A stretch of 64,000 bases of DNA from Tectiglobus sp965215755 (GCA_965215755.1 OZ244119.1:1240001-1304000), one strand, 5' to 3'. Shown: positions 17,638 through 26,819, numbered from the stretch's first letter. A program made the numbers and translations. The notes: a model not told the origin generated them from the sequence alone.

Positions 17638-19965
17638 ATGCTTAATGATAGTCTGAGATACGCTGTGTCTGACGAAGAGACGTCCGAATTTGGGCACGGT
17701 ATCCACTATGCTGCCTCGATTGCGCTCTTCTCATTGATTTGGCTGGCTTTTTCCTGGCCGTGGCTGAGTGGCGCGGTGACTATTCCCTGGGATGCGAAGG
17801 CTCATTTTGCACCACAAGTGCAGTTCATGGCGGCCAGTTTCGGGCGTGGTGAACTGCCGTTCTGGAACCCTTATGCTTTTGGTGGGCATCCTCAGATCGC
17901 CGATCCGCAGGCGATGATCTTTTCACCACCTATGCTGTTGTTGGCGTTGGTTAACCATTCTCCCAGCCTGTGGGCGATCGATACCGCTGTGCTGGTGATG
18001 CTGTTGGCGGCAGGCACTGGTGTTCTCTGGCTTGCCTATGATTTGAAGTGGCATTGGGCCGGCGGGCTGGTGGCGGCGCTTGGGTTTGCATTTGGTGCGG
18101 CGATGGCCTGGCGACTGCAGCATTTTGGACAAGTGTTCAGCCTTGCTTACCTGCCGTTCGTTTTGGTTTTCCTGCGCCGGGCGATGATTCATCGCTCAAT
18201 CTGGTATGGCGGTTTGGCCGGTGTTGTCGCGGCCTTCCTGGTTCTGGGGCGTGACCAGGTTGCTTTGCTCTGCGTCTATCTTCTCGCGGGTTATGTCGTC
18301 TGGCATTGGTTGCAGGCGGACCGGTTGGCATCTGAAGTTTGGAGGACGCTGCCGGCGCTGATAAGTGGCGTTGTTGTTGGTAGTGCAATGATTGCACTTC
18401 CCATCCTGATGACGCTGCATCTCGCTGAAATCTCTAATCGGCCATCAATTGACTATGCGGGTGCTGCTGCTGGGTCGCTGCATCCGGCGCTGTTGGTAAC
18501 TGGGGCAGTTCCGCATCTATTCGGTGCTGCGGGAGAGATGGCCGACTATTGGGGACCGCCTAGTTTTGTGTGGGAAGGCACAGGGCTCTTCATCGCTCAG
18601 AATATGGGTCTGGTTTATCTCGGCTCAGCCTCGCTCTTGCTACTTGCCTTGGGTGGCGTCCGTGGCTGGCTGTTCGCGCGCGAGATCCGCTTCTTTGTGG
18701 TCGGCTGGCTGATTGTTCTGCTTTATGCGCTTGGCTGGTACACGCCGTTCTTTCGGCTTGCATATGAGGTCCTGCCCGGCGTTGATCTCTATCGCCGCCC
18801 AGCGGATGCCGTGTTCGTGATTGGCGGTCTCGGAGGGTTGCTGGCTGGATATTGCGCGCATCGCTTCATGACAGAGCTTGAGCTGTCGATGTCGCGGGCG
18901 CAGTGGTTATTGTTTATCGGGCTTGCCGCACTACCGTTTCTGCTGGCATTGGCTTTTGCTACTCACTATGACCGGTTGGTGCAGGCTGCGACGCCGCTAG
19001 CGCTCGCTGCTGCCTGGTTTGCGGTATCTGGCATCTGTCTTTATCTGGTGTTCTGGCTCAAGCCGATCAGGCCGGTGTTAGCGGGCCTTGCACTGGCTTT
19101 GCCGTTATCGGCTGATCTGGTTGTGAATAATGGCCCGAACGGGGCGTCCGCACTGCCGGCTTCGGCGCTTGAGATGCTGGAAACCAATAGCCCGAACAAG
19201 CTGGTGCAGGAACTCAAGACGCGGATAGCGGATGCGACCACTGATCGTGAGCGACCACGTATTGAACTTGCCGGTCTCGGTTTTCATTGGCCGAACGCCA
19301 GTCTTAGTCACCGCCTCGAGCATACGTTGGGTTATAATCCTGTCCGTTTGCGGATCTATTCGGATGCCACGGGGGCGGGGGATACGGCCGGGCTGCCGAG
19401 TCAGCGCAAGTTTCCTGCGCTGATGCCTAGCTATGACTCGCAGCTGGCCCAAATGCTTGGCCTCCGATTTGTCGTGACGCCGAAGCGAATCGAAGCGATC
19501 AAAAGCTTTCCAGCTGCGGCTGATCTGGCATTGGTCGGCGAGACACCGCAAGGCTATATTTACGAGACGAAGCGGATACTTCCACGCGTCTCGCTGGTGG
19601 GTGGAGCCAAGCGGGCCAACTTTGAAGAGATTATTGAAAGCGGCATCTGGCCGGGCGTCGATCCAACTCAGACAGTGCTGCTCGAGGCGGACATACCAGT
19701 AGGTGTTACGACCCGTGGAGGTGAAGCGCGCATCAGAAGGTACACCAATACGGTGGTCGAAGTGGATGTTGTCAGCCCCAATGGCGGATGGCTTGTACTG
19801 AATGATGTCTGGCATCCGTGGTGGTATGCCGACATTGACGGAAAGGCAGCCAAAGTCCATCGCGCTAACGTCTTGTTTCGCGCGGTCCGCGTTGAGGCCG
19901 GACGCCACACCGTGCAGTTTGAATTTCGCCCTGTTTCAGGTGTTCTGGAACGTTTCCTGAAATAG
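17638..19965 (+). CDS. YfhO-like polytopic membrane protein
   Basis: A 775-residue membrane protein with about a dozen predicted spans in the first 500 residues and a soluble C-terminal part. The signature region after the first span reads PWDAKAHFAPQVQFMAAS then GELPFWNPYAFGGHPQIAD, as in the YfhO/GT-C group whose members attach sugars from a polyprenyl carrier to cell-surface polymers. The C-terminal region ends in a beta-rich domain (GWLVLNDVWHPWWYADIDG). The ATG at 17638 was preferred to a TTG at 17605. The ABC exporter begins 23 bases after its stop, so the two are likely cotranscribed. The acceptor is unknown. Confidence 0.8.
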   Translation: MLNDSLRYAVSDEETSEFGHGIHYAASIALFSLIWLAFSWPWLSGAVTIPWDAKAHFAPQVQFMAASFGRGELPFWNPYAFGGHPQIADPQAMIFSPPMLLLALVNHSPSLWAIDTAVLVMLLAAGTGVLWLAYDLKWHWAGGLVAALGFAFGAAMAWRLQHFGQVFSLAYLPFVLVFLRRAMIHRSIWYGGLAGVVAAFLVLGRDQVALLCVYLLAGYVVWHWLQADRLASEVWRTLPALISGVVVGSAMIALPILMTLHLAEISNRPSIDYAGAAAGSLHPALLVTGAVPHLFGAAGEMADYWGPPSFVWEGTGLFIAQNMGLVYLGSASLLLLALGGVRGWLFAREIRFFVVGWLIVLLYALGWYTPFFRLAYEVLPGVDLYRRPADAVFVIGGLGGLLAGYCAHRFMTELELSMSRAQWLLFIGLAALPFLLALAFATHYDRLVQAATPLALAAAWFAVSGICLYLVFWLKPIRPVLAGLALALPLSADLVVNNGPNGASALPASALEMLETNSPNKLVQELKTRIADATTDRERPRIELAGLGFHWPNASLSHRLEHTLGYNPVRLRIYSDATGAGDTAGLPSQRKFPALMPSYDSQLAQMLGLRFVVTPKRIEAIKSFPAAADLALVGETPQGYIYETKRILPRVSLVGGAKRANFEEIIESGIWPGVDPTQTVLLEADIPVGVTTRGGEARIRRYTNTVVEVDVVSPNGGWLVLNDVWHPWWYADIDGKAAKVHRANVLFRAVRVEAGRHTVQFEFRPVSGVLERFLK

Positions 19966-19988
19966 TCGTTGGTGATAGTGCAGCAGAC

Positions 19989-21770
19989 ATGACTCTCGTC
20001 ACAGTTTATAAGCGCGCGCTTTCGTTGCTGTCCGGTGAACGATGGCTATGTGCCGGTCTTGTGCTGGCGAATGCCGCCGTGGGCCTTTTGCAGCTTGCTG
20101 AGCCGGTCTTCTTCGGTTGGATCGTTGACGCGCTTGCAACTGGGAAGCCAACGTTCGGCCTTATTGGTCTGTGGGCGCTGCTCGGATTTTTCTCAATTCT
20201 TGCTAGTGTCCTGGTGGCGATTTCGGCGGACAGGCTGGCCCACCGGCAACGACTGGCTGCAATGGCAAATGCCTTTGAGCATGCGATTACCCTGCCGCTC
20301 AGTTATCACGCGGATCGGGGCACCGGTGCGATCGTCCGCACTATTCTGGCGGGCGCCACGTCATTGTTCGGGACGTGGCTTACTGTGATGCGTGAGCAGA
20401 TAGCGGCGATCACAGCCATTCTGTTCCTGGCCCCCGTCGCCTTCTGGATGGAGTGGCGGCTCGCGTTGCTGCTGTTGCTGCTCTCGATCTTTTATGCGTT
20501 TCTGAATGTGCTGGTGATCCGGCGGACATCGAAAGGCCAGGCCGCGGTGGAGCAGTATCATGTCGATGTTTCCGGCCGGGTCGGCGATGTCGTCGGCAAT
20601 ATCACTATTGTACAGGGCTACTCGCGGCTTGCAGCTGAAGCAGACATGATGCGGCAGACGATGCAGCGTCTGCTATCCGAGCAGTATCCTGTGCTGACCT
20701 GGTGGGGGGTGCTCACTGTTCTCAATCGTGCGGCTGCCACGGTCACAATGGTGGCCGTGTTTGGGTTGGGTTCATACCTTGCAAGCAAAGGAGAAATCAC
20801 CGTCGGCGAGATTGTTAGTTTCGCAGCGTTTGCCTCCCTATTGATTTCCAAACTTGATCAGCTGACCAGCTTCGTCTCTCGCCTCTTCATGGAGACACCG
20901 ACACTGGCCACGTATTTTTCACTGATTGATGAGCAAGCCGTCCTCAAGGATGCGCCTGGTGCAACGAACCTGGTGGACGTCAAAGGGACGATCCGTTTCG
21001 AAGATGTGAGCTTTCGTTATGGGGAAGGCGATCAAGGTGTTTTCGATGTGAATGTCGAGGTGCCAGCCGGTCAAACGATTGCCGTGGTTGGCCCGACAGG
21101 GGCGGGCAAGACGACGCTGATGGCTCTGCTGCAGCGGTTGCGAGATCCTGAAGATGGTCGAATTCTGATTGATGGTCGGGACATCAAGTCAGTGACATTG
21201 CACAGTCTGCGGCAGAACTTTGCTGTGGTGTTCCAGGACGCAGGTCTGTTCAACCGAAGCATTGCAGAAAACATCGCGGTCGGTCGGCCCGATGCCGGCG
21301 ATGAGGCGATCCGGGAGGCTGCGCATTTGGCGCGCGCTGAGGCCTTCATCTCTGCTAAGCCTGGTGGCATGTCGTTCGTGGCGGGGGAGCGCGGTGCATC
21401 GCTATCGGGCGGCGAACGTCAACGTATTGCGATTGCGCGCGCCATACTGAGAAATGCGCCAATCCTTATTCTGGACGAAGCCACCAGTGCTCTCGATACG
21501 AAGACAGAAGCGGAAATCAAGGCTGCCTTGGACACACTGCGCGAAGGCCGAACGACCTTGATCATTGCGCATCGACTGTCGACAGTCGCCAACGCTGATC
21601 TGATTGTTGTGATGGATAAAGGGCGTATTGTTGAGACGGGCCGCTACGATCAATTGGTTGAGCAGGACGGTCTGTTTGCATCGCTCGTCAAGGCGGGGGA
21701 TTTTTCGGTGCCGCAATCTGATGATGACAGCGCCGATGAAAAGGGGACCGTCGACAAACGGGCGGAGTAG
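19989..21770 (+). CDS. ndvA: Glucan ABC exporter, fused permease-ATPase (NdvA/ChvA type)
   Basis: A 593-residue type I ABC half-transporter. Six spans occupy about residues 15-310, followed by the ATPase domain with Walker A GPTGAGKTT near 367, signature LSGGERQR near 472, Walker B ILILDEATSALD near 490 and the H-loop IIAHRLST. The length and the N-terminus (LYKRAL-like start, LLQLAEPVFFGWIVDAL) fit the NdvA/ChvA family that exports cyclic beta-1,2-glucan to the periplasm. The usual partner NdvB, the glucan synthase, is not in the window, whereas opgH lies 7 kb upstream. It may export another glycan made with the neighbouring YfhO-like protein. Confidence 0.82.
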   Translation: MTLVTVYKRALSLLSGERWLCAGLVLANAAVGLLQLAEPVFFGWIVDALATGKPTFGLIGLWALLGFFSILASVLVAISADRLAHRQRLAAMANAFEHAITLPLSYHADRGTGAIVRTILAGATSLFGTWLTVMREQIAAITAILFLAPVAFWMEWRLALLLLLLSIFYAFLNVLVIRRTSKGQAAVEQYHVDVSGRVGDVVGNITIVQGYSRLAAEADMMRQTMQRLLSEQYPVLTWWGVLTVLNRAAATVTMVAVFGLGSYLASKGEITVGEIVSFAAFASLLISKLDQLTSFVSRLFMETPTLATYFSLIDEQAVLKDAPGATNLVDVKGTIRFEDVSFRYGEGDQGVFDVNVEVPAGQTIAVVGPTGAGKTTLMALLQRLRDPEDGRILIDGRDIKSVTLHSLRQNFAVVFQDAGLFNRSIAENIAVGRPDAGDEAIREAAHLARAEAFISAKPGGMSFVAGERGASLSGGERQRIAIARAILRNAPILILDEATSALDTKTEAEIKAALDTLREGRTTLIIAHRLSTVANADLIVVMDKGRIVETGRYDQLVEQDGLFASLVKAGDFSVPQSDDDSADEKGTVDKRAE

Positions 21771-21799
21771 TGGCCCGGTCTAGACCAATCATGCACAAT

Positions 21800-22054
21800 C
21801 TAACTTCGTTGATGTCGTGCGAGACGCCAAATGGCAAATGCTGCGCCAGCGTATATGCCGCCAAAAATGTAGAAGGCCGGCTTCACAAAGGCGCTGATCC
21901 AGGAGCTGGGATCGAACGCCGCCATTAGAATGAATCCGACGGCGATCAATCCGAGTGAAGCGGTCAATACAAAGCCAAGCCAGCGCTGCTTCACGAGCCG
22001 TGCAATGATGTAAGCCGCTATCGGAATGCACAGAATGAGTGCGATGAATTCCAA
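21800..22054 (-). CDS. Small membrane protein of unknown function
   Basis: An 84-residue protein with two or three hydrophobic spans (residues 2-18, 25-46, 56-76) and a basic C-terminus (RLARHQRS). No motif is recognised. The start is a TTG behind a GAGAGGG site; no in-frame ATG would leave the first span intact. It converges on the ABC exporter gene and lies between it and ribA. Confidence 0.6.
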   Translation of the reverse strand: MEFIALILCIPIAAYIIARLVKQRWLGFVLTASLGLIAVGFILMAAFDPSSWISAFVKPAFYIFGGIYAGAAFAIWRLARHQRS

Positions 22055-22170
22055 CGCTGCCCTCTCAAACAGGCCTTTCAGCGGTGCTATCCGGGTTCTG
22101 AGCCAACGGTGAGATCAGCTGCCGGAGCAGCCAATTCTCACTTCAACCCGGCCGCTCCTCAACCAGGGCC

Positions 22171-22980
22171 TCAGAGCTTGTGGGCCATGCGATCGCGCTT
22201 GGTATTCAGGTACCGCTCGTTGTGCTCGGACGGTGCCGTTACGGTGCGGCACTGCTCGACCACTTCAATACCGTGCTGCTCAAGCAGTTCGATCTTCAAC
22301 GGATTGTTTGTCAACAGCCGGATCTTTTCATAACCAAGATCACGCAGCATCTTCGCTGGGAGTTCATAATCCCGAGCATCAATTGGTGCGCCGATCGACA
22401 GGTTTGCATCGACGGTGTCAAGGCCGCGATCCTGCTCTGCATAAGCCTTGATCTTGTTGACCAGACCAATACCACGACCCTCATGGTGCGGTAGATACAC
22501 TATGATACCCAGCTTGGAGTTCGTGATTTTTTCCAACGACAGCTGGAGCTGCGCGTAGCAATCGCATCGTAGCGAATGGAAGATATCGCCGGTCACGCAG
22601 CCGCTGTGAACACGAACGAGAGGGACCTCGTCGTCTCCTGGATTGTCGCGATGAACAAGTGCCATGGCCTGATAAGATGCCGTATCGTCCTCGTAAGCGT
22701 GTGCTTCGAGTTTCAGCTCCTGGCCTTGGAATTCGATCGGTAGTGTTGTGCGGGCTATGTCCCGAAACATTTCGTTGTCTTCGCTCTTCTCAGTCGGCTG
22801 CTTTTTAGTGCTAGCCGATGGAAACGAAAATACCGCCGCCGCACGTTGACGCTCTGGAGTAGGACTATAGTTTGGATTTTCGTCTGTGTCGTCCGTTCCA
22901 ACAAGTGGCGCAGTTGAATTTGTCATACTTTCCTCATCCAGCTCATGGCGGCTATTCGCCCGTAGCTGTTGGTCGATCAT
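22171..22980 (-). CDS. ribA: GTP cyclohydrolase II
   Basis: A 269-residue enzyme that opens GTP to 2,5-diamino-6-ribosylamino-pyrimidinone phosphate, formate and pyrophosphate, the first step of riboflavin synthesis. The three zinc cysteines are in GCVTGDIFHSLRCDC. The GTP-binding and catalytic parts are HHEGRGIGLVNKIKAY, GAPIDARDYELPAKML and the terminal YLNTKRDRMAH. A poorly conserved N-terminal extension of about 90 residues precedes the domain. Two ATG starts are credible: 22980 behind AAGGTGAGAG and 22926 behind GAGGA. The DHBP synthase domain often fused to it (RibBA) is absent. Its closeness to the RibD-like gene may mean a specialised pathway rather than housekeeping riboflavin supply. 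Confidence 0.9.
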   Translation of the reverse strand: MIDQQLRANSRHELDEESMTNSTAPLVGTDDTDENPNYSPTPERQRAAAVFSFPSASTKKQPTEKSEDNEMFRDIARTTLPIEFQGQELKLEAHAYEDDTASYQAMALVHRDNPGDDEVPLVRVHSGCVTGDIFHSLRCDCYAQLQLSLEKITNSKLGIIVYLPHHEGRGIGLVNKIKAYAEQDRGLDTVDANLSIGAPIDARDYELPAKMLRDLGYEKIRLLTNNPLKIELLEQHGIEVVEQCRTVTAPSEHNERYLNTKRDRMAHKL

Positions 22981-23376
22981 CTCTCACCTTGTGTCGAACA
23001 CAAGACTTTGCGGCTCGGATTGTTCTGAATTAGCTCCCCTGATCCTTGCATAAAACGGCTGGAGCATGAAATCGGTTCAAATTTTCAGCCCTTCATAGGT
23101 CCCCTGTTGGCCAAATGCGATTGAGCCGCAATAGTATGGCGCTAATGGGATCGCCGGGATGTGCAAGTTTCACGCTGGTAAATCAAGGTTGCCACGGCAG
23201 TTTTTATTCTAATCGCAAGATACAACGCTTGTATGGCAATTCAGAATTTATCTCATATTTTCATGTGATTATCGTGCTCCTGCCTAAGCTTTGAGCAGGT
23301 TCCATGTCGTGCTTGCGACGCAGCGCACGAGCGCCCACGCCGCGTCACATGTGCGTGATGGGGATATGCAACTGGC
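22981..23376. other. Gene-free stretch upstream of ribA
   Basis: 396 bases between the ribA start and the end of the DenD-like gene. It was searched for an FMN riboswitch; the conserved AGGGTGAAATTCCC-type core is absent. Short AT-rich patches (about 23215-23275) could hold a promoter for ribA, but no clear -35/-10 pair was chosen. Nothing else was seen. Confidence 0.5.
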
Positions 23377-24354
23377 CTATTGGACGATTTTTCCGTCGAG
23401 TTCGTCTTCGATGTGGGCCTGAATGATTTCCTCGAATGACGCTTCAGACTTGAAGCCGAGGTCTATGGAACGCGACGTATCGAAGTTGCGAGGCCAGCCA
23501 CTGACCATATCGATAATCATCTGGTCCGGTTCGCGTTTAATGCGGTCGGCGACGGTGTCGCCAGCGACATTCCGCAAAGCCTGGATCTGTTCTCCGACAG
23601 TGACTGAAACACCAGGCATTGAGAGATAGCGACGCGGCCCGATCGCTGCACCATCAATCGTTGCTGCGTGGATCAGGAAATTCACTCCAGAGCGTGGTGA
23701 TGCGTGCCAATGGCGGACGTCTTCTGACACAGGCAGGACGGCTGGCTCGCCGACAAGCGGTTCACGTATGATGTTGGAGAAGAAGCCGGAAGCGGCCTTG
23801 TTGGGCTTGCCGGGTCTGACGCAGATCGTGGGTAGTCGAATGGCGACACCATCAAAAATGCCTTTGCGCGTGTAGTCCGCGAGAAGCAACTCACCAATTG
23901 CTTTCTGTGTGCCGTACGAGGTGAGGGGTGTTAGATGGAACTCGTCGGGGATTGCTTCAGGGAAAGGTGCGCCGAACACCGCAATCGAACTGGTAAAGAC
24001 GATCCGTGGTCCGTGGCCTGCTGCGCGGATGGCGTCGTAGAGATTGCGCGTGCCATCAAGGTTGATGCGGTAGCCTTTGTCGAAATCCATTTCGGCTTCG
24101 CCGGAGACGATCGCGGCGAGATGGAAGATGACATCAGGCTTGTCTGCGAGCAGCTTTTCAGCCTCGCCGTCGGCTGGAAGGTCGCCTGTCAGCGTTGCGA
24201 CCGGAAAGCCGGCACCGTCTGGCACAGCCGGAGAGACTACGTCGTAGAGTGTCATGCCGGTGATTGATTTGCCACCAAGCTTGCCGTCCTTTGCAAGGCG
24301 CTCGGCAAGCTTGCGCCCGACCATGCCCGCGCCGCCGATAATCAGTACTTTCAT
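23377..24354 (-). CDS. denD: D-erythronate dehydrogenase-like (DenD) extended SDR
   Basis: A 325-residue NAD(P)-dependent extended short-chain dehydrogenase. The Rossmann motif is IIGGAGMVGRKLA at residue 5, the catalytic serine lies in VFTSSIAVFG, and the YxxxK pair is in SYGTQKAIGELL (about residues 146-150). The overall sequence fits D-erythronate dehydrogenase, which oxidises D-erythronate at C2 to 2-oxo-tetronate. The next gene upstream in the operon is a 2-oxo-tetronate isomerase, which strongly supports the assignment. The kinase (OtnK/DenK) and aldolase (OtnC) needed to finish the pathway are not in the window. Confidence 0.8.
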   Translation of the reverse strand: MKVLIIGGAGMVGRKLAERLAKDGKLGGKSITGMTLYDVVSPAVPDGAGFPVATLTGDLPADGEAEKLLADKPDVIFHLAAIVSGEAEMDFDKGYRINLDGTRNLYDAIRAAGHGPRIVFTSSIAVFGAPFPEAIPDEFHLTPLTSYGTQKAIGELLLADYTRKGIFDGVAIRLPTICVRPGKPNKAASGFFSNIIREPLVGEPAVLPVSEDVRHWHASPRSGVNFLIHAATIDGAAIGPRRYLSMPGVSVTVGEQIQALRNVAGDTVADRIKREPDQMIIDMVSGWPRNFDTSRSIDLGFKSEASFEEIIQAHIEDELDGKIVQ

Positions 24355-24422
24355 GTTCTTGTCCGTTCGTTGAATGTCAAAATTGCAGGAGAAGCTCTGG
24401 CCAGTTTGTTCGATAGTTGTGT

Positions 24423-25199
24423 TCAGCCAAGTTGAACGCCGCAGCGCTCAACCCAGGCCAAACCCTCAACCGTATCGCCGCGGGGGATGTACTCGCAGCC
24501 GATCCAGCCATCAAAGCCGGTCTTGTCCACTTCCTTAAACAAGTAGGGGTAGTTCATTTCGCCATCGTCCGGCTCGCCCCGGTCTGGCGGGCTTGCGATC
24601 TGATAGTGCCGCGCGATTGGGCCGAACTCGCGGATTGAGCGGGCAACGTCGCCTTCCTGGATTTGGCGATGGTAGAGATCGAACTGGAGTCCGATATTGG
24701 GTTCACCGACTTCATAAATCGCGGCCCGGGCTGTTGCCGTGGTGTTCAGGAAGAATCCGGGGATGTCGACCTGATTGATTGGCTCGATGATAATCGTAAC
24801 GCCACTGCCGGCTGCCATGCGGCAAGCGTTTCGCAGATTGGCGATGTATGTTGACCATTGCGCGCCATGATGGCGGAGGCCGGCCATGGCATGCAGGAGT
24901 TTGCACTCAGTCGCTTCCGCATATTCGAGAGCCTTGGCGACAGCCGCCTCGAATTCAGCCTCTCGACCGGGTAGGCTCGCGAGACCACGCTCTCCGTTCT
25001 CCCACTTGCCGGGAGGGAGATTGAACAAGGCCTGGGTTAGGCCATTGTCTTTCAGCCGAGAGGAAATCTCAGATGGTGCATGGTCGTAGGGAAACAGGAA
25101 CTCGACGCCTTTGAAGCCAGCTTTGGCCGCCGCCTCGAAACGGTCAAGGAACTCGAACTCGTTGAACATCATGGAGAGATTGGCGGCAAACTTTGGCAT
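24423..25199 (-). CDS. otnI: 2-oxo-tetronate isomerase (hydroxypyruvate isomerase family)
   Basis: A 258-residue TIM-barrel sugar isomerase of the hydroxypyruvate isomerase family. The start FAANLSMMFNEFEFLDRF is typical. Metal-site and catalytic residues appear in IIIEPINQVDIPGFF (glutamate near 145), LQFDLYHRQIQEGD and IGCEYIPRGDTVEGL (glutamate near 240). OtnI interconverts 2-oxo- and 3-oxo-tetronates in four-carbon acid-sugar catabolism. It is separated from the DenD-like gene by 68 bases and follows the GNAT gene by 26 bases, all on the same strand. Confidence 0.83.
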   Translation of the reverse strand: MPKFAANLSMMFNEFEFLDRFEAAAKAGFKGVEFLFPYDHAPSEISSRLKDNGLTQALFNLPPGKWENGERGLASLPGREAEFEAAVAKALEYAEATECKLLHAMAGLRHHGAQWSTYIANLRNACRMAAGSGVTIIIEPINQVDIPGFFLNTTATARAAIYEVGEPNIGLQFDLYHRQIQEGDVARSIREFGPIARHYQIASPPDRGEPDDGEMNYPYLFKEVDKTGFDGWIGCEYIPRGDTVEGLAWVERCGVQLG

Positions 25200-25225
25200 C
25201 GGTGGTGGTCCTCGTAGCAGATGGC

Positions 25226-25732
25226 TCAGTTGAGGTGCTTGACCATGTGCGTAATGGCACGGTCGCGGAGTTGTTCGATGTGCTCGATCGAAAAGCCGTT
25301 GCGGCTATACCAATCGATCAGGTGTTTTAGCGTTGAACCGGTATAAAGCCGAACGCTGTCGTGGCCAAGTTGTCTGGCTCTGATATCAGTGGCTGAGAGC
25401 AGCTGGCGACCGATGCCGGTTGCCTGCATTCGAGGATCTGTCGCGACGCTGAAGATCAGGATGTCGGTTTCGCGTGGTTCGAGAATGAGTGCTGCGGCAA
25501 CTCCTGAAATGCTGTTGTCGTGCAGCCAAATTTCGTGTGTGGCGAAGATCTCCTTGTAGTCGACCAGGAGCGGAAGCGGCTCAAGGCCGAGCAAGTCGCG
25601 GTTTCGCGCATAGGCCGCGTGTTGAAGCGCAACGACCTGGTCAACGTCGTCGATTGTTCCGCGCCTGAGCGTCGGTGCCTCCGCACCGTCGCTGCAGGCC
25701 AATGCAACCGATCCGGCTCCAGCCGTTGTCAC
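25226..25732 (-). CDS. GNAT-family N-acetyltransferase
   Basis: A 168-residue GNAT protein. The acetyl-CoA loop is ATDPRMQATGIGRQLL, near residue 105, a variant of the Q/RxxGxG/A motif, and the fold ends with LIDWYSRNGF. The start is a GTG that overlaps the stop of the SDR gene (GTGA), showing translational coupling. Its place in a tetronate-catabolism operon is odd; a role in acetylating an amino- or sugar-acid intermediate is possible but unproven. Confidence 0.8.
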   Translation of the reverse strand: MTTAGAGSVALACSDGAEAPTLRRGTIDDVDQVVALQHAAYARNRDLLGLEPLPLLVDYKEIFATHEIWLHDNSISGVAAALILEPRETDILIFSVATDPRMQATGIGRQLLSATDIRARQLGHDSVRLYTGSTLKHLIDWYSRNGFSIEHIEQLRDRAITHMVKHLN

Positions 25733-26484
25733 AGTGCGAAGCCACCATCGATCAGCGCGATATGGCCGGTCGTGAACGCACTTTCTTCAGAGGCTAAGTA
25801 AACGGCGCTAGCGGCCACTTCTTCAGCTGTGCCAAGGCGGCCCATCGGCTGGCGATCGATAAATGCCTGGCGCACGACATCTTCGGGCTGATCAAGAGCC
25901 TTGGCCTGAGCCGCAATTCTATCGTCCAGTGACGGCGATTGAACTGTTCCCGGACAGATCGCATTGCAGCGGACCCCCTGGCGGATGTAGTCCGCGGCAA
26001 CAGCTTTTGTCAGGCCAATCACGGCAGCCTTGGTTGCACCGTAAATGTAACGGTTTGGAATACCACGTACTGAACCTGCGGCTGACGCGATATTGACGAT
26101 TGAGCCACCGCCCGCATCCAGCATCGCTGGCAGGAAAGCCGAGATCGTACGGTGCATCGATTTCACATTGAGGTCGAATGAGAAATCCCAATCCTGTTCG
26201 GAGCATTCCAAAACTGTGCCGTGGTGAACGAAGCCGGCGGCATTGAACAGGATATCGACGTTGCCGACTTCTTTTGCCGTCCGCTCAACTGACTGGGTCG
26301 AGGTGACATCAAGTATATGGGTTTCGGCAATTCCCTCTTCGGCTAGCCCCTTGAGACTCTCCATCCTAATGTCGCTGGCAATGACCTTCGCACCTTCGCG
26401 TGCGAATGCGATTGCTGTCGCGCGCCCGATGCCTGCGCCTGACGCTGTGCAGAAGGCTGTTTTCCCCTCTAGTCGACCTGCCAT
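25729..26484 (-). CDS. Short-chain dehydrogenase/reductase
   Basis: A 251-residue classical SDR. The cofactor motif TASGAGIGRATA lies near residue 12, with the NAAG motif as FNAAGFVHHG. The catalytic serine is in NIASAAGS, and Tyr and Lys are in YIYGATKAAV. DI at residues 35-36 suggests NAD preference. It resembles the DHRS6 / 2-keto-3-deoxy-L-fuconate dehydrogenase group, which fits an operon for short acid sugars. The ATG at 26484 was chosen because the extra upstream residues are not SDR-like. It is the first gene of the SDR, GNAT, otnI, denD operon. Confidence 0.85.
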   Translation of the reverse strand: MAGRLEGKTAFCTASGAGIGRATAIAFAREGAKVIASDIRMESLKGLAEEGIAETHILDVTSTQSVERTAKEVGNVDILFNAAGFVHHGTVLECSEQDWDFSFDLNVKSMHRTISAFLPAMLDAGGGSIVNIASAAGSVRGIPNRYIYGATKAAVIGLTKAVAADYIRQGVRCNAICPGTVQSPSLDDRIAAQAKALDQPEDVVRQAFIDRQPMGRLGTAEEVAASAVYLASEESAFTTGHIALIDGGFAL

Positions 26485-26819
26485 ATTTCTCGTCCCCAGA
26501 CCTTGTTTGTTATAATCAGGCTTCGTTTTAGCGGGTTCGGACAATGAACCCAAGGCTCTAATTCCTGCGACGGATCGGCTGCAGGATCATCATGTGAAGG
26601 TCAAGAGCGCTATCGAAACTTTGCGTATTGCTTCTGTCGCAACGTAGCGACAAACCGAATTATCAAGTAGCGGCCAGCGAAGACGGACAACAGACAGATC
26701 AAGGCTGACCCGGCAGGCTCTCCCAAAGCAACGTAGAATTCAAAACAATCAGTTAGCTGAATTTAAAGTTCTGCTGAGCTAGAAAAATGGCTGCAGCAGA
26801 ACCAGAAGGAGACTTGCGA
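26485..26819. other. Intergenic region between the tetronate operon and a lipoprotein-like gene
   Basis: 335 bases with divergent genes on each side, so promoters for both must lie here. The right half (26690-26800) is AT-richer than the surroundings. No convincing promoter hexamer pair, operator palindrome or small gene was identified. Confidence 0.5.

Noticed and set aside
22981..23376. FMN riboswitch upstream of ribA
   Set aside because: The conserved core of the FMN aptamer was looked for and not found on the ribA strand.
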